Shown one piece after another: positions 12,210 through 23,288 of a stretch of 64,000 bases of DNA. Position 1 is the stretch's first letter, and each line of letters begins with the position of its first letter. A program made the position numbers and the translations under genes. The notes beneath the pieces were generated by a model. It did no database searches. It was not told the origin of the DNA and saw only the letters and a list, made by a program, of their open reading frames with translations. Source of the DNA: Marchantia polymorpha subsp. ruderalis (Eukaryota; Streptophyta; Marchantiopsida; Marchantiales; Marchantiaceae); NCBI GenBank assembly GCA_037833965.1, contig AP031356.1, positions 4,176,501 through 4,240,500 of the forward strand, in the 5' to 3' direction.

Positions 12210-13854
12210 TGTAATATTATTACCAAAATGTAGCATAATTGTAAAGATAAGATCCCACGAGGATAGAAACAACATCAAAGATTCAAATATCACAAATTAA
12301 CAATCTATTGAAAGTTTTTACTTCTTAGTCACATATCACTGCTAGAAGCATCTGCAATTGTTAAGGCTGAAGATGACTCAATGCATGGTGAAATCACACT
12401 CAAATCCTGAAATTTATCAAACAGATCCCCACAAAATCCGCAAACGGCTCTGCATTTGATATTCAGGGGAAAAGTTTACCAAGTTTACACATTCAACCGG
12501 CTGCACCAAGCTTCAAATGTACAGATTTGATTAAATCATGAGCTACACTATGCACCACTCAAAACATCCGAATTGGACTCTCTACTTGAGATGTGGTATC
12601 TTCAACAAACTAAAACAACTCGCGGACGGAAACAAAACACACAACTCACAAACGCGCAGAGAAATGCAAACTTAAGACCTAAAATTGATTCATGAAAAAG
12701 CCCTCCAAACATAGAGCCTTGGACATCTTTATTCACAACAAACATCGAGAGACATCACCCATTAGCTGCGAGCCCCCATCATGCGCGACTTCTGCAGATG
12801 CGGCAGTTGCCAATCCTGTAGATCACTTGTCTACTTCTTTTCTATTCAAAACTATTGACAACTCTAACTCTAGATTCTCCTTTGTCTCCTCTAAATCGGA
12901 AATGAACAAAATTGATCTTTCTACCTAACTATCGATGTCTTACAGCTTTGATGGCTCCCAATTTCTTCACTCGACGCTCCAACTCGTCCAATTTCATCCA
13001 CTTTGTGCTCTAAATCCCCCATTCCACGTAATCACGAAAACATCGCTCTACTGTTGCACGCAACGCACCATTCGTCTGCCGTTTCAACTAATGTACTATA
13101 GCTTCCGTCTCCACCAATTTTGCTTGAGCCGCGACCAACAGCTCCTCAACTGCCGAAAGTTGAAATCGCAATCTACTACAATACGCTTCCAATTCCTTTC
13201 CCTGCTCTAATTCCGAAGTTCGGACCGCTTTGCAATCAGTCAATTCCTTTGCCTTAAGTGTCAATTCGGCAGCATCCCATTGATGTTGTGCCGCTAGAGT
13301 TGTAGTCAGCTCCTCTGCGCGCTTGAATTCTCTCTCAAATTCCTTCCAAGACAATTCCAATTTGTCTCGAAGCACTTCCTTCTCCCTCTTCACAATGCAA
13401 ATCTCAACCGGAATGTCCTTCTTCTTCAAAGCTGAAGGCATCTAAGCTAAATTTTGAAGCTCTCTAAGGCCGAAGGTCCATCTGTGACTTCTCATATCCA
13501 TACCAACCACTTCCAACACTCATAAGTCAGTAATTCCTTATCCGTTTAAGTAGAATGCGCATGTTGAGTTCTATCTATCAACATCATTCCTAAGTCAAGT
13601 GGCCACTAATTGAAAAAGTTTTGAGGTATTTACTCTATGAGATCATAACCCATCTTATTTAACTTTATTGTCGACAAGTAAAAACTCTAACTCCAACAAA
13701 GGGTTATCAAACATGGATTTCATCTAGTTTTAACTTGTCATCTAATACAAAACCTTTATTTCATCCAATTCTAATTATTTACATACTAAAGTGTACATCA
13801 TGTACTCTTCGAACTCCAACTTTTCAAAAAAATATTTAAAACTGCGTTACCACA
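12210..13854 (-). mobile_element. CC-family element, short form (copy S2)
   Basis: Read on the minus strand, the unit starts TGTGGTAACGCAG (at 13854) and ends AATATTACA (at 12210), giving 1,645 bp with the same layout as S1. The minus frame 13088-13441 encodes 117 residues of coiled coil beginning MPSALKKKDIPVEIC, with E/K/L/A-rich heptads. A CCAAGGCTC block with an upstream GAATAAAG lies near 12705-12735 (minus). Flanks TCTCT and AGGGT do not match, so any TSD is lost. The right end falls exactly at the start of copia coding sequence at 13855. Confidence 0.65.
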
Positions 13855-14265
13855 AGGGTACCTACCAAGTGTTTGTTTCTTGGCTATTGTGAAAGAACTA
13901 AGGCCTATTGCCTTATGTGCATTGAAACTAGTAAAATCACCAAGAGTCGTGATGTTGTGTTTGATGAGAAGAGCACAAGTATTGGTGATGGTTTGAAGAT
14001 GAGTCCAAGTGGGAGTAGTGTGGCACCTTTGTTGATGTTGGTGGACGAATCTTCCAAACCAACTTCTTTTACTTATCATGAAGATGCCAAGAAGAGTTAA
14101 ACGTAGAATGAGAAGAAGTCGAGTTAAAAAGCAACACGCATTCACCAACATCATCATCTAGAGAAGGTGAAGGAGAAGAAGACACTAGCTATCCAAGACG
14201 AGTACGACGTACACCTAGAGATTGATGGTTGAATCACATCTTGCCGCAACAAGAAGTGAAATGGG
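13855..14265 (+). pseudogene. Ty1/copia pol, integrase-RT junction part
   Basis: The + frame beginning at 13855 reads RVPTKCLFLGYCERTKAYCL and then SRDVVFDEK. This is the copia motif between integrase and reverse transcriptase (F.GY....KAYR...SRDV.FDE). Pieces resembling the R-rich R.R..P..W linker follow near 14170-14230. The gene is cut at 14265 by a short CC element and resumes at 15509. Confidence 0.8.
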
Positions 14266-15508
14266 TGTAATGACAAATAAATACCAAAATGGAGCACAAT
14301 GGTAAAGATCCGATCCCACGAGGACATGAACAACACAAAGAGTACAAATTGTCACGTATTTAACAGTCTATTGAGGAGTTTGAATTCTCAGGCTACTGTC
14401 ACTCCCAAAAATACAGCAAAGGTTCGACTCGGAGGTCACTCAGAGGACACGCAATGCATCGTAAATCACACACAAACTCCTGAAATTATCAATTGCAGCA
14501 ACACAAAGGTCGATCGCGACCTTGTCTTAGTATTCAAGGGGGAAAATTCCCAAGGAGTACACTCATGAATTCTGCACACAGCTACCAATTGCAAATTTGC
14601 TTAAATCCTGATTCTAGCCAATCACTCCTCAGAACATTCAAATTGGGGCTACAAACCAAAGTACCTCTCACGCGGTGACCAACACACTCAACTCACAAAT
14701 GCGCGAGTTCAAAACTAAGAAAACTAAATTGAGAAAAGACCCCTAAGGCCAATGTCTTGGACTACTTTATTCCTAACTACCAAAACTGTCACTCGGTCCG
14801 ACGCAAGCTCCAAACAGATCATAATCTTGCGAAGTCGGTGGCTGCCTTCCTCTCTAACTTACGACCTAAATCTAAACCTAACCCTAAATCTACAGCATTG
14901 AGCCGCGAGCTTCTCTATTAGCTCTAGGTCCGAGGTCTGAGGCTGAAATTTTGCAGTATTAAGCGGCCGTCTAAGACTAACAACCCCCATCAAATTTCAG
15001 CTCCAGCCAACACTCCTGCACGAAGATATGGCTCCCGCAAGATCCATGCTCTAAGGCCAAAATTCTTCTCCGAAGTCCAAAGTCCGAGGTTCCTTTCGAA
15101 GTCTGAGGTCTGAGGTCTGAGATTCCTTCCGACGAAGGACCCTTCCGCAATCTGAAGTCTAAGGTCCCTTCCAAAGTCTGAAGTCTGAGGTCTGAGGTTT
15201 CTTCCAACGAAGCCTCCTTCCGCAGGCCGAAGTCCGAATACCTTTTGGCCGAAGTCCAAATACCTTCGGCTAAAGACCCTTCTGCGCCTATGACTATTCA
15301 TATTAGCCACTTCCGACATTCATAACTCAGTGATTCCTTATCCGTTTCAAGACTTCTTGGGCTCGTTATAACCAGCGTGCCAAGTTTTATCTATCAAGAT
15401 TCAAACTAAGTCAAATAGGTACTAATCAAAAACATTATGAGCTATTTATTCTATTAGATCTCTCAATCTTCTCATTTTGAGAAAGAAAAGAAAAACTAGG
15501 TTACCACA
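14266..15508 (-). mobile_element. CC-family element, short form with minisatellite (copy S3)
   Basis: On the minus strand it starts TGTGGTAACCTAG (15508) and ends GTCATTACA (14266), 1,243 bp. The 3' tail is nearly that of the complete long copy at 19859-23950: the GGAATAAAGTAG block, CCAAG...CTTAGGGGTC, and TCGTGGGATCGGATCTTTAC. Most of the coiled-coil region is missing, and the centre is an irregular repeat (15070-15290). It splits the copia pol gene. Flanks ATGGG and ACAGG agree at 3 of 5 bases, perhaps an eroded TSD. Confidence 0.7.
15070..15290 (-). repeat. Irregular minisatellite in S3
   Basis: About 78-bp units built from shorter AAGTCTGAGGTCTGAGGT motifs. On the minus strand they stay open and encode FVGRNLRPQTSDF at least twice within the frame 14990-15319. 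Nothing comparable is seen in the other CC copies. Confidence 0.6.
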
Positions 15509-16641
15509 ACAGGCCAACAAGATCCATTGAGTTTGTGTGAGGCTTTGCAATCCAAGGATCAATAGTTACAAAATATCATAAGGTTTGAATAATGGTTGGT
15601 GTCCGAAGTCCTTGTACATCATACAAACTAGTTAGTTCATGTTGATGATGCTTTTGTGTGTGGATGATTTGATCATTTTGGCTAGTATTTTTGCTAAGTT
15701 AGGATGTCTAAAGGCAAGGCTCACGGAAAAGTTGCAAATGAGTGACCTTGAAGAGTAGAAGTATTGTCTTAGAGTGGAATTTGAAAGGAACCGCAAGGCA
15801 CACATCATCACCATGTGCCAAAGAAAGTACATAAAGGAGATGCTCAAGTGCTTCAACATGGAGGATTGCAAGCCCATTGGCACTCCATTTGATGTAAATG
15901 TGAATTATATGAAGCTTTTGTTGAAGTAGGTTGAGGCCATTGAATGTGAGATGGAGGATATTTCATACAAAACGAGTGTTGGATCATTGATGTATGTTTG
16001 GTTGTCACACTTGCGGATCTTGCATTTGCGGTGAGCATGGTGAGTCAATTCATGTTTAGGGCTAGTCCATCACATTAGGATGTGGTCAAGCGCATCATGC
16101 GGTATTTGCAAGGTAACTTGGTTTATAAATTATGCCTTGGTGGCACCAACATCAAGTTGACAGGCTATTGCAATGCGGATTGGGCGGGAGACACAAACGA
16201 TCGCTGTTCAACAACATAGTATGTATTCTTTCTTGGAGATGATGCCATTTTGTGGAATTGCAAGGATCAACCAACAATTGCTTTGTTTACAACGGAGGCA
16301 AAGTACATGACCATTAGTTAAAGCACCAAGAAAGCCATTTGGCTTTGCAAGCTCTTAGGAGATGTGAAGTATGTTCAAGTTGATACAACGACCATCATGT
16401 GTGATAACCAAGGATGCATTGCATTAGCAAAAAATCTCACACACCATTCACACACAAAGCACATTGATGTTCAACATCACTTCATTTGTGAAAAGTTGGA
16501 GAGCGGCGAGATTAACTTGAGATATTGTCCAACAGTAGACATGATGTTAGATGTGTTGACAAAGTCACTTGCAAAGAAGAGTCATAATCGATTAGCATAT
16601 GCCATGGAAGTGCGAGAAGCTAACAATTGCCAAAGTGGGAG
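15509..16641 (+). pseudogene. Ty1/copia reverse transcriptase-RNase H, decayed
   Basis: After the CC insertion, the copia frame resumes with DPLSLCEALQSKD, then FVCVDDLIILASIF-like sequence (the copia Y.DD box, around 15645-15690, frameshifted). Next come LKCFNMEDCKPIGTPFD and SYKTSVGSLMY. The RNase H part has YCNADWAGD, an SE.EYM-type motif (TTEAKYM), then DNQGCIALAKN and HTKHIDVQHHFI in the open frame 16364-16654. Stops near 15750, 15930, 16220 and 16320 show it is dead. The N-terminal half of RT is largely missing. Confidence 0.85.
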
Positions 16642-17001
16642 TGTTGGAGTTTAGGTAGCTTGTAGTTAATGTTGAAATTTAGATAGCTTGTAGTTGAGGC
16701 ATTGAAAATAGTGTTTGCAATGAGGTAGAATTAGAATGGGGGAGTTGAAAGGGAAGAAAAAGGGACAGTGTTGAATTACCACATGATGCACATGTGGCAT
16801 GAGTAGAATAAGAGATACGGACCAGTTCACTTACACACTCATGTTTGCATTTAAGAACCAACCAAATGATGAAAGCTACGACAATGCACCATGATGCGAT
16901 TACAACAGGGAAGAAACTAATCATTGTAGCATTAGTGAACATGTGCGCCTTTGACATGAGTCCATTTCATATTGTGAAGAGCATCCATTTCAAGAATTAC
17001 A
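16642..17001 (+). mobile_element. Candidate copia 3' LTR
   Basis: Immediately after the copia stop region is a purine tract (AAAGTGGGAG, 16632-16641), followed by TGTTGGAGTTTAGG, a typical copia LTR start. The 3' end is uncertain. A TTACA at 16997-17001 would give about 360 bp. No second LTR copy is in the window. Confidence 0.5.
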
Positions 17002-17119
17002 CGCTAACCGTCCTCTAGTCTTCTTGTCTTGTGGTTCTCTTCGAGTTGGACTTTGATGGCCACCAAGTTGGACTAGATGTCCTTCATCATTCGCTTGTCG
17101 TCCGACACCTCCTCCTTAA

Positions 17120-17700
17120 GTCTAACTACCGTCCAATCGCGTTTCACATTATAGCATCTGAATCCGAAGGCTTTTCGCGGTAGGTGATCTTCCTCCAAAT
17201 CCACATCTTCGCTGGATCAATTGTCGGTGCTCCTTCTAGAGCTCCATCCTCATTTTGCGAAGTTTTCCCATCATTCTGGCTTTTCCACCTAATTCTCAAA
17301 ATGTTTGGAGAAATGTAGTTGTAAGCTAGTCCCAACCTTTCCGGACTTGTGCCGCCACATCTAAGAAACATTGAAGAACTTCCTTCTTTAATAATCCTTG
17401 AAAGAGGCAAAGCTTCGTGGCGTCATCCTCGTGGTTTTCTGCAGCAGTGGAGTTAAACTCGCGTAGTCACTCGTCCACGTCCTTCCTTCCTTCAACTTTG
17501 AACTTCCGATACTTCAGGCAAGAAGTGCTCTTGGCCATGCTATGAACTTTGTCTGAAGAACTCTTGAAATCCGATTTTGAAGGTTGACCATCTTCAAGTG
17601 GAGCTACCACTCCTCCGGTTGTGATCAATTCTTCAGGTTTGGCTCCATCAGGTTCTTCTCTGACGAAAACAAAAGACAAATCCTTCGGTTCTTTGTCACT
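17120..17700 (-). pseudogene. Gypsy gag fragment, minus strand
   Basis: Minus frames 17467-17679 and 17144-17410, joined across stops, read KYRKFKVEGRKDVDE, then LREF, then DDATKLCLFQGLL, then W..LTTTFLQTF. The order fits the retrotransposon gag core (P.F.G.....W...F......D...K...F...L......W..L...F). It sits directly downstream, on the minus strand, of the primer-binding site at 17840-17857, the right place for gag. The rest of the element is missing, cut near the copia LTR. Confidence 0.65.
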
Positions 17701-17839
17701 TCTCTTCTTCCGATTGGATCTTTGTAAATTGTCACTCCTCTTTTAATATTGTTTCATGAAGTTGTGAATACAAGTCACCTCTGCAATACAAGTATTTCAC
17801 ACATGTTACTAAAAGATCTTAGAAAGAAATCAAATATAT

Positions 17840-17857
17840 CCTTGGCAACGGCGCCAA
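17840..17857 (-). other. Primer-binding site of minus-strand gypsy element
   Basis: Read on the minus strand this is TGGCGCCGTTGCCAAGGA, which I recall as the TGGCGCCGTTGCC primer-binding core seen in plant Athila/Tat-type gypsy elements. It lies 8-9 bp inside the LTR end at 17866. Confidence 0.75.
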
Positions 17858-17865
17858 AAATCACA

Positions 17866-19387
17866 TGTAGCAATCTTGGAGATTAGTATTCCTCCAGATT
17901 GCACCTGATTTGCATTGAATGCGCTCTAGAGAAAACCGATCCCATTTCGTTCTCACATAGACCTATTGTTTCCTTCTAAAACTAATAGAAATTTCTCCTA
18001 CACTTTTGAAAGCTATACCTTCTGGACGTTACATTCATCCAAATTGCTTTGGATCCGGATGATTGAACCTTCTCATCAGAGTAATAAACTAGTGGCAGGG
18101 ACCACTAAGAGGTTGATTTAGAGTGGCCGGTTTCACCATTGACTCCGATATTTTAAGAGACCGGACCGTCATAACCCTGTATGTTTTAAGTGACTCCACA
18201 TCCACTATCTCCTAACCCATTACCGAGTAGTTTGGTAGTTGCGCCTAACCTACTCTCACATCGCCCAAGTGGTACTCCAATCTAGACGCGGCCACAAAGA
18301 GTCTTTCCAAATTACAACCACATTTTTGCTAAGTTGTACTTAATCTCCTAAGTGATTTCAAAGAAATTTTTCCACGATTACTTTCAAGACCTACTCAAAG
18401 GCTTTTGTACCTTCAAAGGAAAAATTTTGACCTTAGCTTAGAATCCAAAACATGACCAATTGTGCTCTAGAGACCAACAAGAACAATTTGCAATGCGTTT
18501 CCTCCCCTCCATGCTACTTTGGACTCAAATCAAACAAGATTCTCCCGCATGCATCCGCATTCTGTAGCTCCGACGATCTCTTGCTACTGATCGCAACCAC
18601 TTGTACTCCATAGTTATCTACAAGGGAATAAGCAAAGTAGAAGAAATACAACATGCAACCTCAATGGACCTTGCCGCTTGACTCATGTCTTGCATCATGT
18701 CACAAAAGAAACACTTATCTTTGCTAGTTGGAAAGTACACAAACTCCACACTGAAAACAAGATACTATACCACTAAGCCGCTTGGCTCTAAATACTTTTT
18801 TCTATCTCACCTTAGCCGCAAAGACTCACTGGAAAATCACCGAGATCTAGAACCTGAGCTCGTGATATTTGGATACTTTCGGATCAACTGCCAGACAAAA
18901 TCCTAATTCTACCTAATCTTATCCGCAAAGCCTCGCTGAAAATTTTTAGAGATCTGGGACCTAAGCCCGTGATTTTAAGATACTTCTGAACTAAATGCCG
19001 GAGAAAATACTAGTTTAATCTAACCTTAGCTAGTAACGGGCTACAACATTGGGCCCCATCGTTAATCGCTTACTAGACTAAGGCACATCAAAAACATTCT
19101 TATCATTAAGCTTAATTACACATATCGGAGTTCCACTAAGTTTCTTGAGTCGATGGCTACGGTGCTTAGGTGATTCGTTCATTGGGCTAACCGGAGAAGT
19201 CAACTCTAACACCCCTTTGATAGCTCGCTCTGCATTCTCCCCCAGGATGTCACCTTTTTGGCTACTTCCGCCGAAGCCGCCCTATTCATTGGTATCGTCC
19301 TTTAGCCGCTATTTGAGTTTAAGAAACTCCGCGGAACACCTAACTGCTAATTGTAATGTACTAAACAAATTCTAGCCTAATACTACA
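17866..19387 (-). mobile_element. 5' LTR of minus-strand gypsy element
   Basis: The start TGTAGCAATC at 17866, next to the primer-binding site, and the end ATACTACA at 19387 give TG...CA with 5-bp inverted ends (TGTAG/CTACA), 1,522 bp. The outer end is inferred from this symmetry only, since there is no second LTR or TSD to confirm it. Inside are no convincing coding frames. Confidence 0.5.
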
Positions 19388-19440
19388 TAGTCTAATACTA
19401 CTTTATCTCTTTTGTTTGATATACGGGTACAAGTACCGGA

Positions 19441-19858
19441 ACTATGTGGCAACCAATTTTCACAAACATCAACAAGATTTTTTTCCTATCAATCACTACG
19501 CGTCTCATCAATGACGAGTTTACTCTACATCACTGCACGCTTGCATGCAGTCCGTTTCCTGCGCCGCAGCACGGATTCAAAATCTTGGAAAAATACAAGA
19601 ATGTTTTATAGAAATTTGGCATCAATAGCTACGATGAGCTCACAGTTGTCACCAACCAAGGTTCTAAAATGCATTGTGTAGATGGCATTCCTGGTCTCTA
19701 TGATTGGATCTTGTGTCATGATCACATCATTGGTACCATCGTCACGATAATTAATAACAAAAGTACTTGTATAGTAGAAGGCAAGAAATCCGCTCCATTC
19801 TATGAGTTTGACGATCTAGCCCTTGAATTGTATAATACTATTGATCAATGTGATAGGT
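19441..19858 (+). pseudogene. hAT transposase pseudogene, part 1 (catalytic core)
   Basis: One frame from 19441 has hAT landmarks in order: FFLSITTRLINDEF (hAT S.T.H.I...W), HGFKILEKY (HTG..I), VVTNQGSKMHC, equivalent to the catalytic VTDNGSNM box with Asp changed to Asn, then WILCHDHIIGTIVTI (I.C..H..N). There is a stop at about 19609. The frame is cut at codon TIDQ by the CC element at 19859. Removing that element and one TSD copy (ATCAA) rejoins the frame to part 2. The N-terminal BED finger is not seen. Confidence 0.75.
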
Positions 19859-20358
19859 TAGTTTTTTTGTTTTTTTGGAATTAGAATAGAAGGTTAGGAA
19901 ATTGCGCTCGGTTTTAACCTTTGAGAGTAGAAGTAATTAGATTAGAGTAGAATAGCAACGTACTGGTGTAGATGAGGTAGTAGTAGTAGTACTCTGAAGG
20001 GAACCTCAGACGTTGCGTTGGTCCTCAAGAGGGCGGTGAGGTCCGAACCTATGTGTACATGTGAAGAACTATCTCACTTGAGTATTCAGACAGGTACTCG
20101 GAGAAGGGGTACTCAGCCGGTGTACGGGAGGACATCGAAGCTTCTCGGTCACAAAGCGGTGAAGGGTACCGGATACGCAAAAGATAGTGCCGCCCGCGAA
20201 AGAATTCGAATGGCGGCACCTTCAATTTGCACGGATGGGAGATCGTTGCGACGGCGGGGATTACCCAAGGAGTCGGGCACTCGTCGCTCGCATTTCACAA
20301 ACACATTGAGAAATCGACGCGGGACAGAGGCGCGCGGACGAGAAGAGCAAAAATTAGC

Positions 20359-21324
20359 GATGGCGCGTCCGATCAAACTCCACGCTCTACAAGTGCCCGA
20401 GGTTGAAAACTTTTTCTTCACCAGGATCAAATCATGAAGATGGAATTCTTATTGTGGGGATGGAATTGGACAAGCGACGCGATCATACAAGAATGGAACA
20501 ACGATGGATTACCGAAACCGTCGGGCTATCGAGGCCATCCCGACACCTGGGAAATTTGAGACTGGAAGAAGGTCTTGGGACGATGCGGAAGTGACGACGG
20601 CGATCTCACATTCGATAGCGAGAGTGTTCAAGTGACGAGAGAAGAGGAAAGAGCTTACGTCGACTTGTTCAAGCATCCCCGCACAAGGAAGAATGGATAC
20701 CGCAGAGTATGGTATCGAGATCGAATGCGGCGAAACATCGCGATGGCTTTGATGCAAATCCTTTGGCCGCAGCGACCCACCTACATGATGACTTGGCAGG
20801 TCGGGTTCATCGAGAGAGCTTTGCGCGGAGATCGTATACACTAGGCGCGAATTTTCAAGACTGTAATCCGACAGCACATTAGGTTACTCGTAGGAGGGTC
20901 ACCTAGTAACTTGTCCCCGTTTTTGATCAATTTCTATCAGGGCATGAACTTGTTGATAGTTGAAGAGAGCAGAGTGTTTCCGATGCGGAATGTTGAGTAG
21001 GAAGGAGAGGTGGTAGTGTTAGCCAACGAGGTCAATTCAGACCTGGAAGGCAAACCACGAAGCTCTCCTCAGCAGAGAAGGAAGCGAACTCAAGGTCGGC
21101 AGGACTCGCAGCTGAGGAAGATGCGTCGAATCGACGAGACTGCAGTACAAGAGGAGCGGTTACAGCGCACCGCCCTCATTGCGATGCGAACACCCGACTT
21201 TAGGGCCCTGTCGAAGATGAAGGCCAGGAGGTTGGTCTTAACCGACGATAGCAGTCCCGAGAGTAGGAGGACACTAAGGAAGGATTGTCCTAGTCAAGAA
21301 GCAAGGTCAGTGGAGAAAGCGGCC
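20359..21324 (+). pseudogene. CC-family gene in C2, N-terminal part
   Basis: The start ATGGCG corresponds to the ATGGCGCCG start of the other long copies. After a frameshift near 20430 the protein reads FLLWGWNWTSDAI, GYRGHPDTW, CGSDDGDLTF, then RNIAMALMQILWPQRPTYMM and TWQVGFIERALRG, then LSPFLINFYQGMNLL. The family signatures are ILRP.RT.Y.TAWQVGF.ERVL and L.PFLVNFYRGM.LL. A basic, R/K-rich linker (21010-21320) follows. Stops at 20559, 20842 and 20998 break it. The domain is not one I can assign to a known fold. Confidence 0.75.
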
Positions 21325-22095
21325 TGCAACCTCCGGGCTGACTCTCACTCAGGTTTACCTCAGATGGCTTTTCGGTAGCTCATCATGATTCTAGAAGACT
21401 AGGATTCCGCATCATACTCATAAGCTAAACACCCTCTCACACAATCTCTCAAGGTATCACTCCAACTCATACACTCATCGACACTCCAAGGTACTGAAAA
21501 TTCGTCACTCTTTCATATATGAAACAAGTCTCTACATATGAACTCTCCAAACTTGCTTGAGAGGCTCTTCCCTACCTCTCTATATATACTACTTGAGAAT
21601 TTACCATAGTAACAAATGGTAATTTCTATCTAACCTACTTTTACGAAGATAAACCATAGTAAGGTTGACTAGTTATCAATATGTGGCAACATGCCATTGG
21701 CCCCCTAAAACTTCTAGATGTTTACTAATCCCTAGATTGAGGTGGCGACATGCCATTTGTGCCTTTCCAACTTCTAGAACTTCCACTTTCCACTAAGTCA
21801 ACATAAGACTTAGTCTAACCAATGGAATACTCCTTACTTTAGTCAAACCAATCAAAACTAAACATGAAGTTCAAAAGTCTTTTCTCTTGGAATCTAGACT
21901 TTTGTACAAGACAAAATAGAAGTGCTCACTCAAATCTTCTAGAACTTCTCTAGTTATTCTGCCAAGTATAGACATTATAGCTAAACTAGCTAGACTTAGT
22001 CATAACTAGCTAGATTTACTCATAACTATCCTAACCATGATTAATTCCTTGGCTAATTCTAGTTTTATTTCACACATGCAATATCTGGTCTTACA
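21325..22095 (-). mobile_element. ~770-bp solo LTR inserted in C2
   Basis: The 771-bp unit TGCAACCTCC...GGTCTTACA has flanking GGCC at 21321-21324 and 22096-22099 (4-bp TSD). Deleting the unit and one GGCC puts both halves of the host CC frame back in the same phase (GCG GCC then AGG GGA AAG), independent evidence for the ends. On the minus strand an AGTATATATAGAGAGG TATA box (about 21580-21595) fits an LTR promoter. No coding capacity. Confidence 0.85.
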
Positions 22096-22099
22096 GGCC

Positions 22100-23288
22100 A
22101 GGGGAAAGTAAGAGCCGATATGGAAGAAGTCTTGCTCTGAGAAAGACCGGTCGACCATTGTCGAGAAGTCGCAGGCTTCAAGGAGGAAAAAAGGGACTTA
22201 CATCTTGACTGAGGATGTTCCCTTGAAGCGGAGAGATGTCCTTGAGGAGAAAACCCGACGGGAGGAACCTCGGGACCAGGCCGCTGAGGTCTTAACGGTG
22301 TCCTCGGAAACTAAGCAGGACCTGCTGGCGTTAAAAGAAGTCGCGGCAAAGGCCGTGGAAGACGTGGCAGCAGCCGAGAGTGAACCGCAGAAGGTGACTT
22401 CACCTCGGACCTATCATATTGAAGAAGGGTGAGGAACCCTCAGCAGAGGAGACACAGTCGCCAGCCTTGGGTGCCGTCGATGTGTTGAGTGTGCAGGTAC
22501 TACCGTTGCTCCAGTACCTCGACCGGAAGCGGAAGAAGTACGCAGAGGGCAACCCCAGCGAATCCTACGTGGAGATAGTGCGCAATCGAACGCGAATTAA
22601 GCAAGAGTTGGCTGTTGAGGTTGCTGCTAAGGAACGGAGAAGTCAGCCGACGGAAGCAAAGTACCACGCACTTCAGAGGAAGCTAACTAAGGAAGTTGAG
22701 AAGCGACGGAAGGTGGAGCAAGCAAGTGACAGTCTTCCTAAATATGTGGAGAGAGCTAAGTGCGCCTGCGTGGACCTACTGAAGAGATTGGAAGCTTGCA
22801 GAACCGCGTACGACGCTGAGGCCTTAAAGGTAGATGAGTTGCAGACTGACGCGGAGGAAGCGAAGCGAGAGTACCAAACCGCGTTGGAGGTAAAGGCGAA
22901 GAAGCTATTCGAGTACAAAGCTGCGCGGATTGCGGATCTGGAGTTAATTGAGAAATTGGAGACGCAATGTGGCGAGTTGAGGACGCAGCGGTCGCAAGCC
23001 AAAGAGCAGTTATGCGAGGTGGAAGCGAAATTGACGGAGGCCGAAGGGAAGAATCGGCAGTTATCGGAAGAGACGCGTGAAGGCTTAACTGTGCAAGTGG
23101 AGCGATGTTTTCGCGGGTACGCGTTGTGGCAGATCAAATCTCACAACGGGCTTCAGTTACTTAAGATTGAACATCGTGGTGCCGAGTTGATCAAGAAAAG
23201 CAGACGCAGGCACCATCAACAATCGAAAAAGCTAGAATCGTATCTTACCACATCGCGCGACGCGGTAGCGAAGTTAGAGGTAGAATGA
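22100..23288 (+). pseudogene. CC-family gene in C2, coiled-coil part
   Basis: The longest open frame in the window (22419-23288, 289 codons) lies here, and the frame 22205-22432 precedes it with a one-base shift. The signature VLPLLQYLDRKRKKY, then SYVEIVRNRTRIKQ, is followed by about 200 residues rich in E, K, A, L and Q in heptads, ending with LTVQVERCFRGYALWQIKSH, the family's C-terminal LRVEKCLRGFAMW motif. It has only about one stop (TAA near 22109) plus a frameshift, so it is among the best-preserved copies. No enzymatic motif. A role as a structural or gag-like protein is speculation. Confidence 0.75.

Noticed and set aside
14865-14898. Interstitial telomere repeat
   Set aside because: Only loose CCTAAATCT/CCTAACCCT variants. 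No run of exact CCCTAAA.
20018-20437. 139-codon + frame as a separate protein
   Set aside because: It runs across the leader and the ATGGCG start of the CC gene. The family protein continues in another frame.
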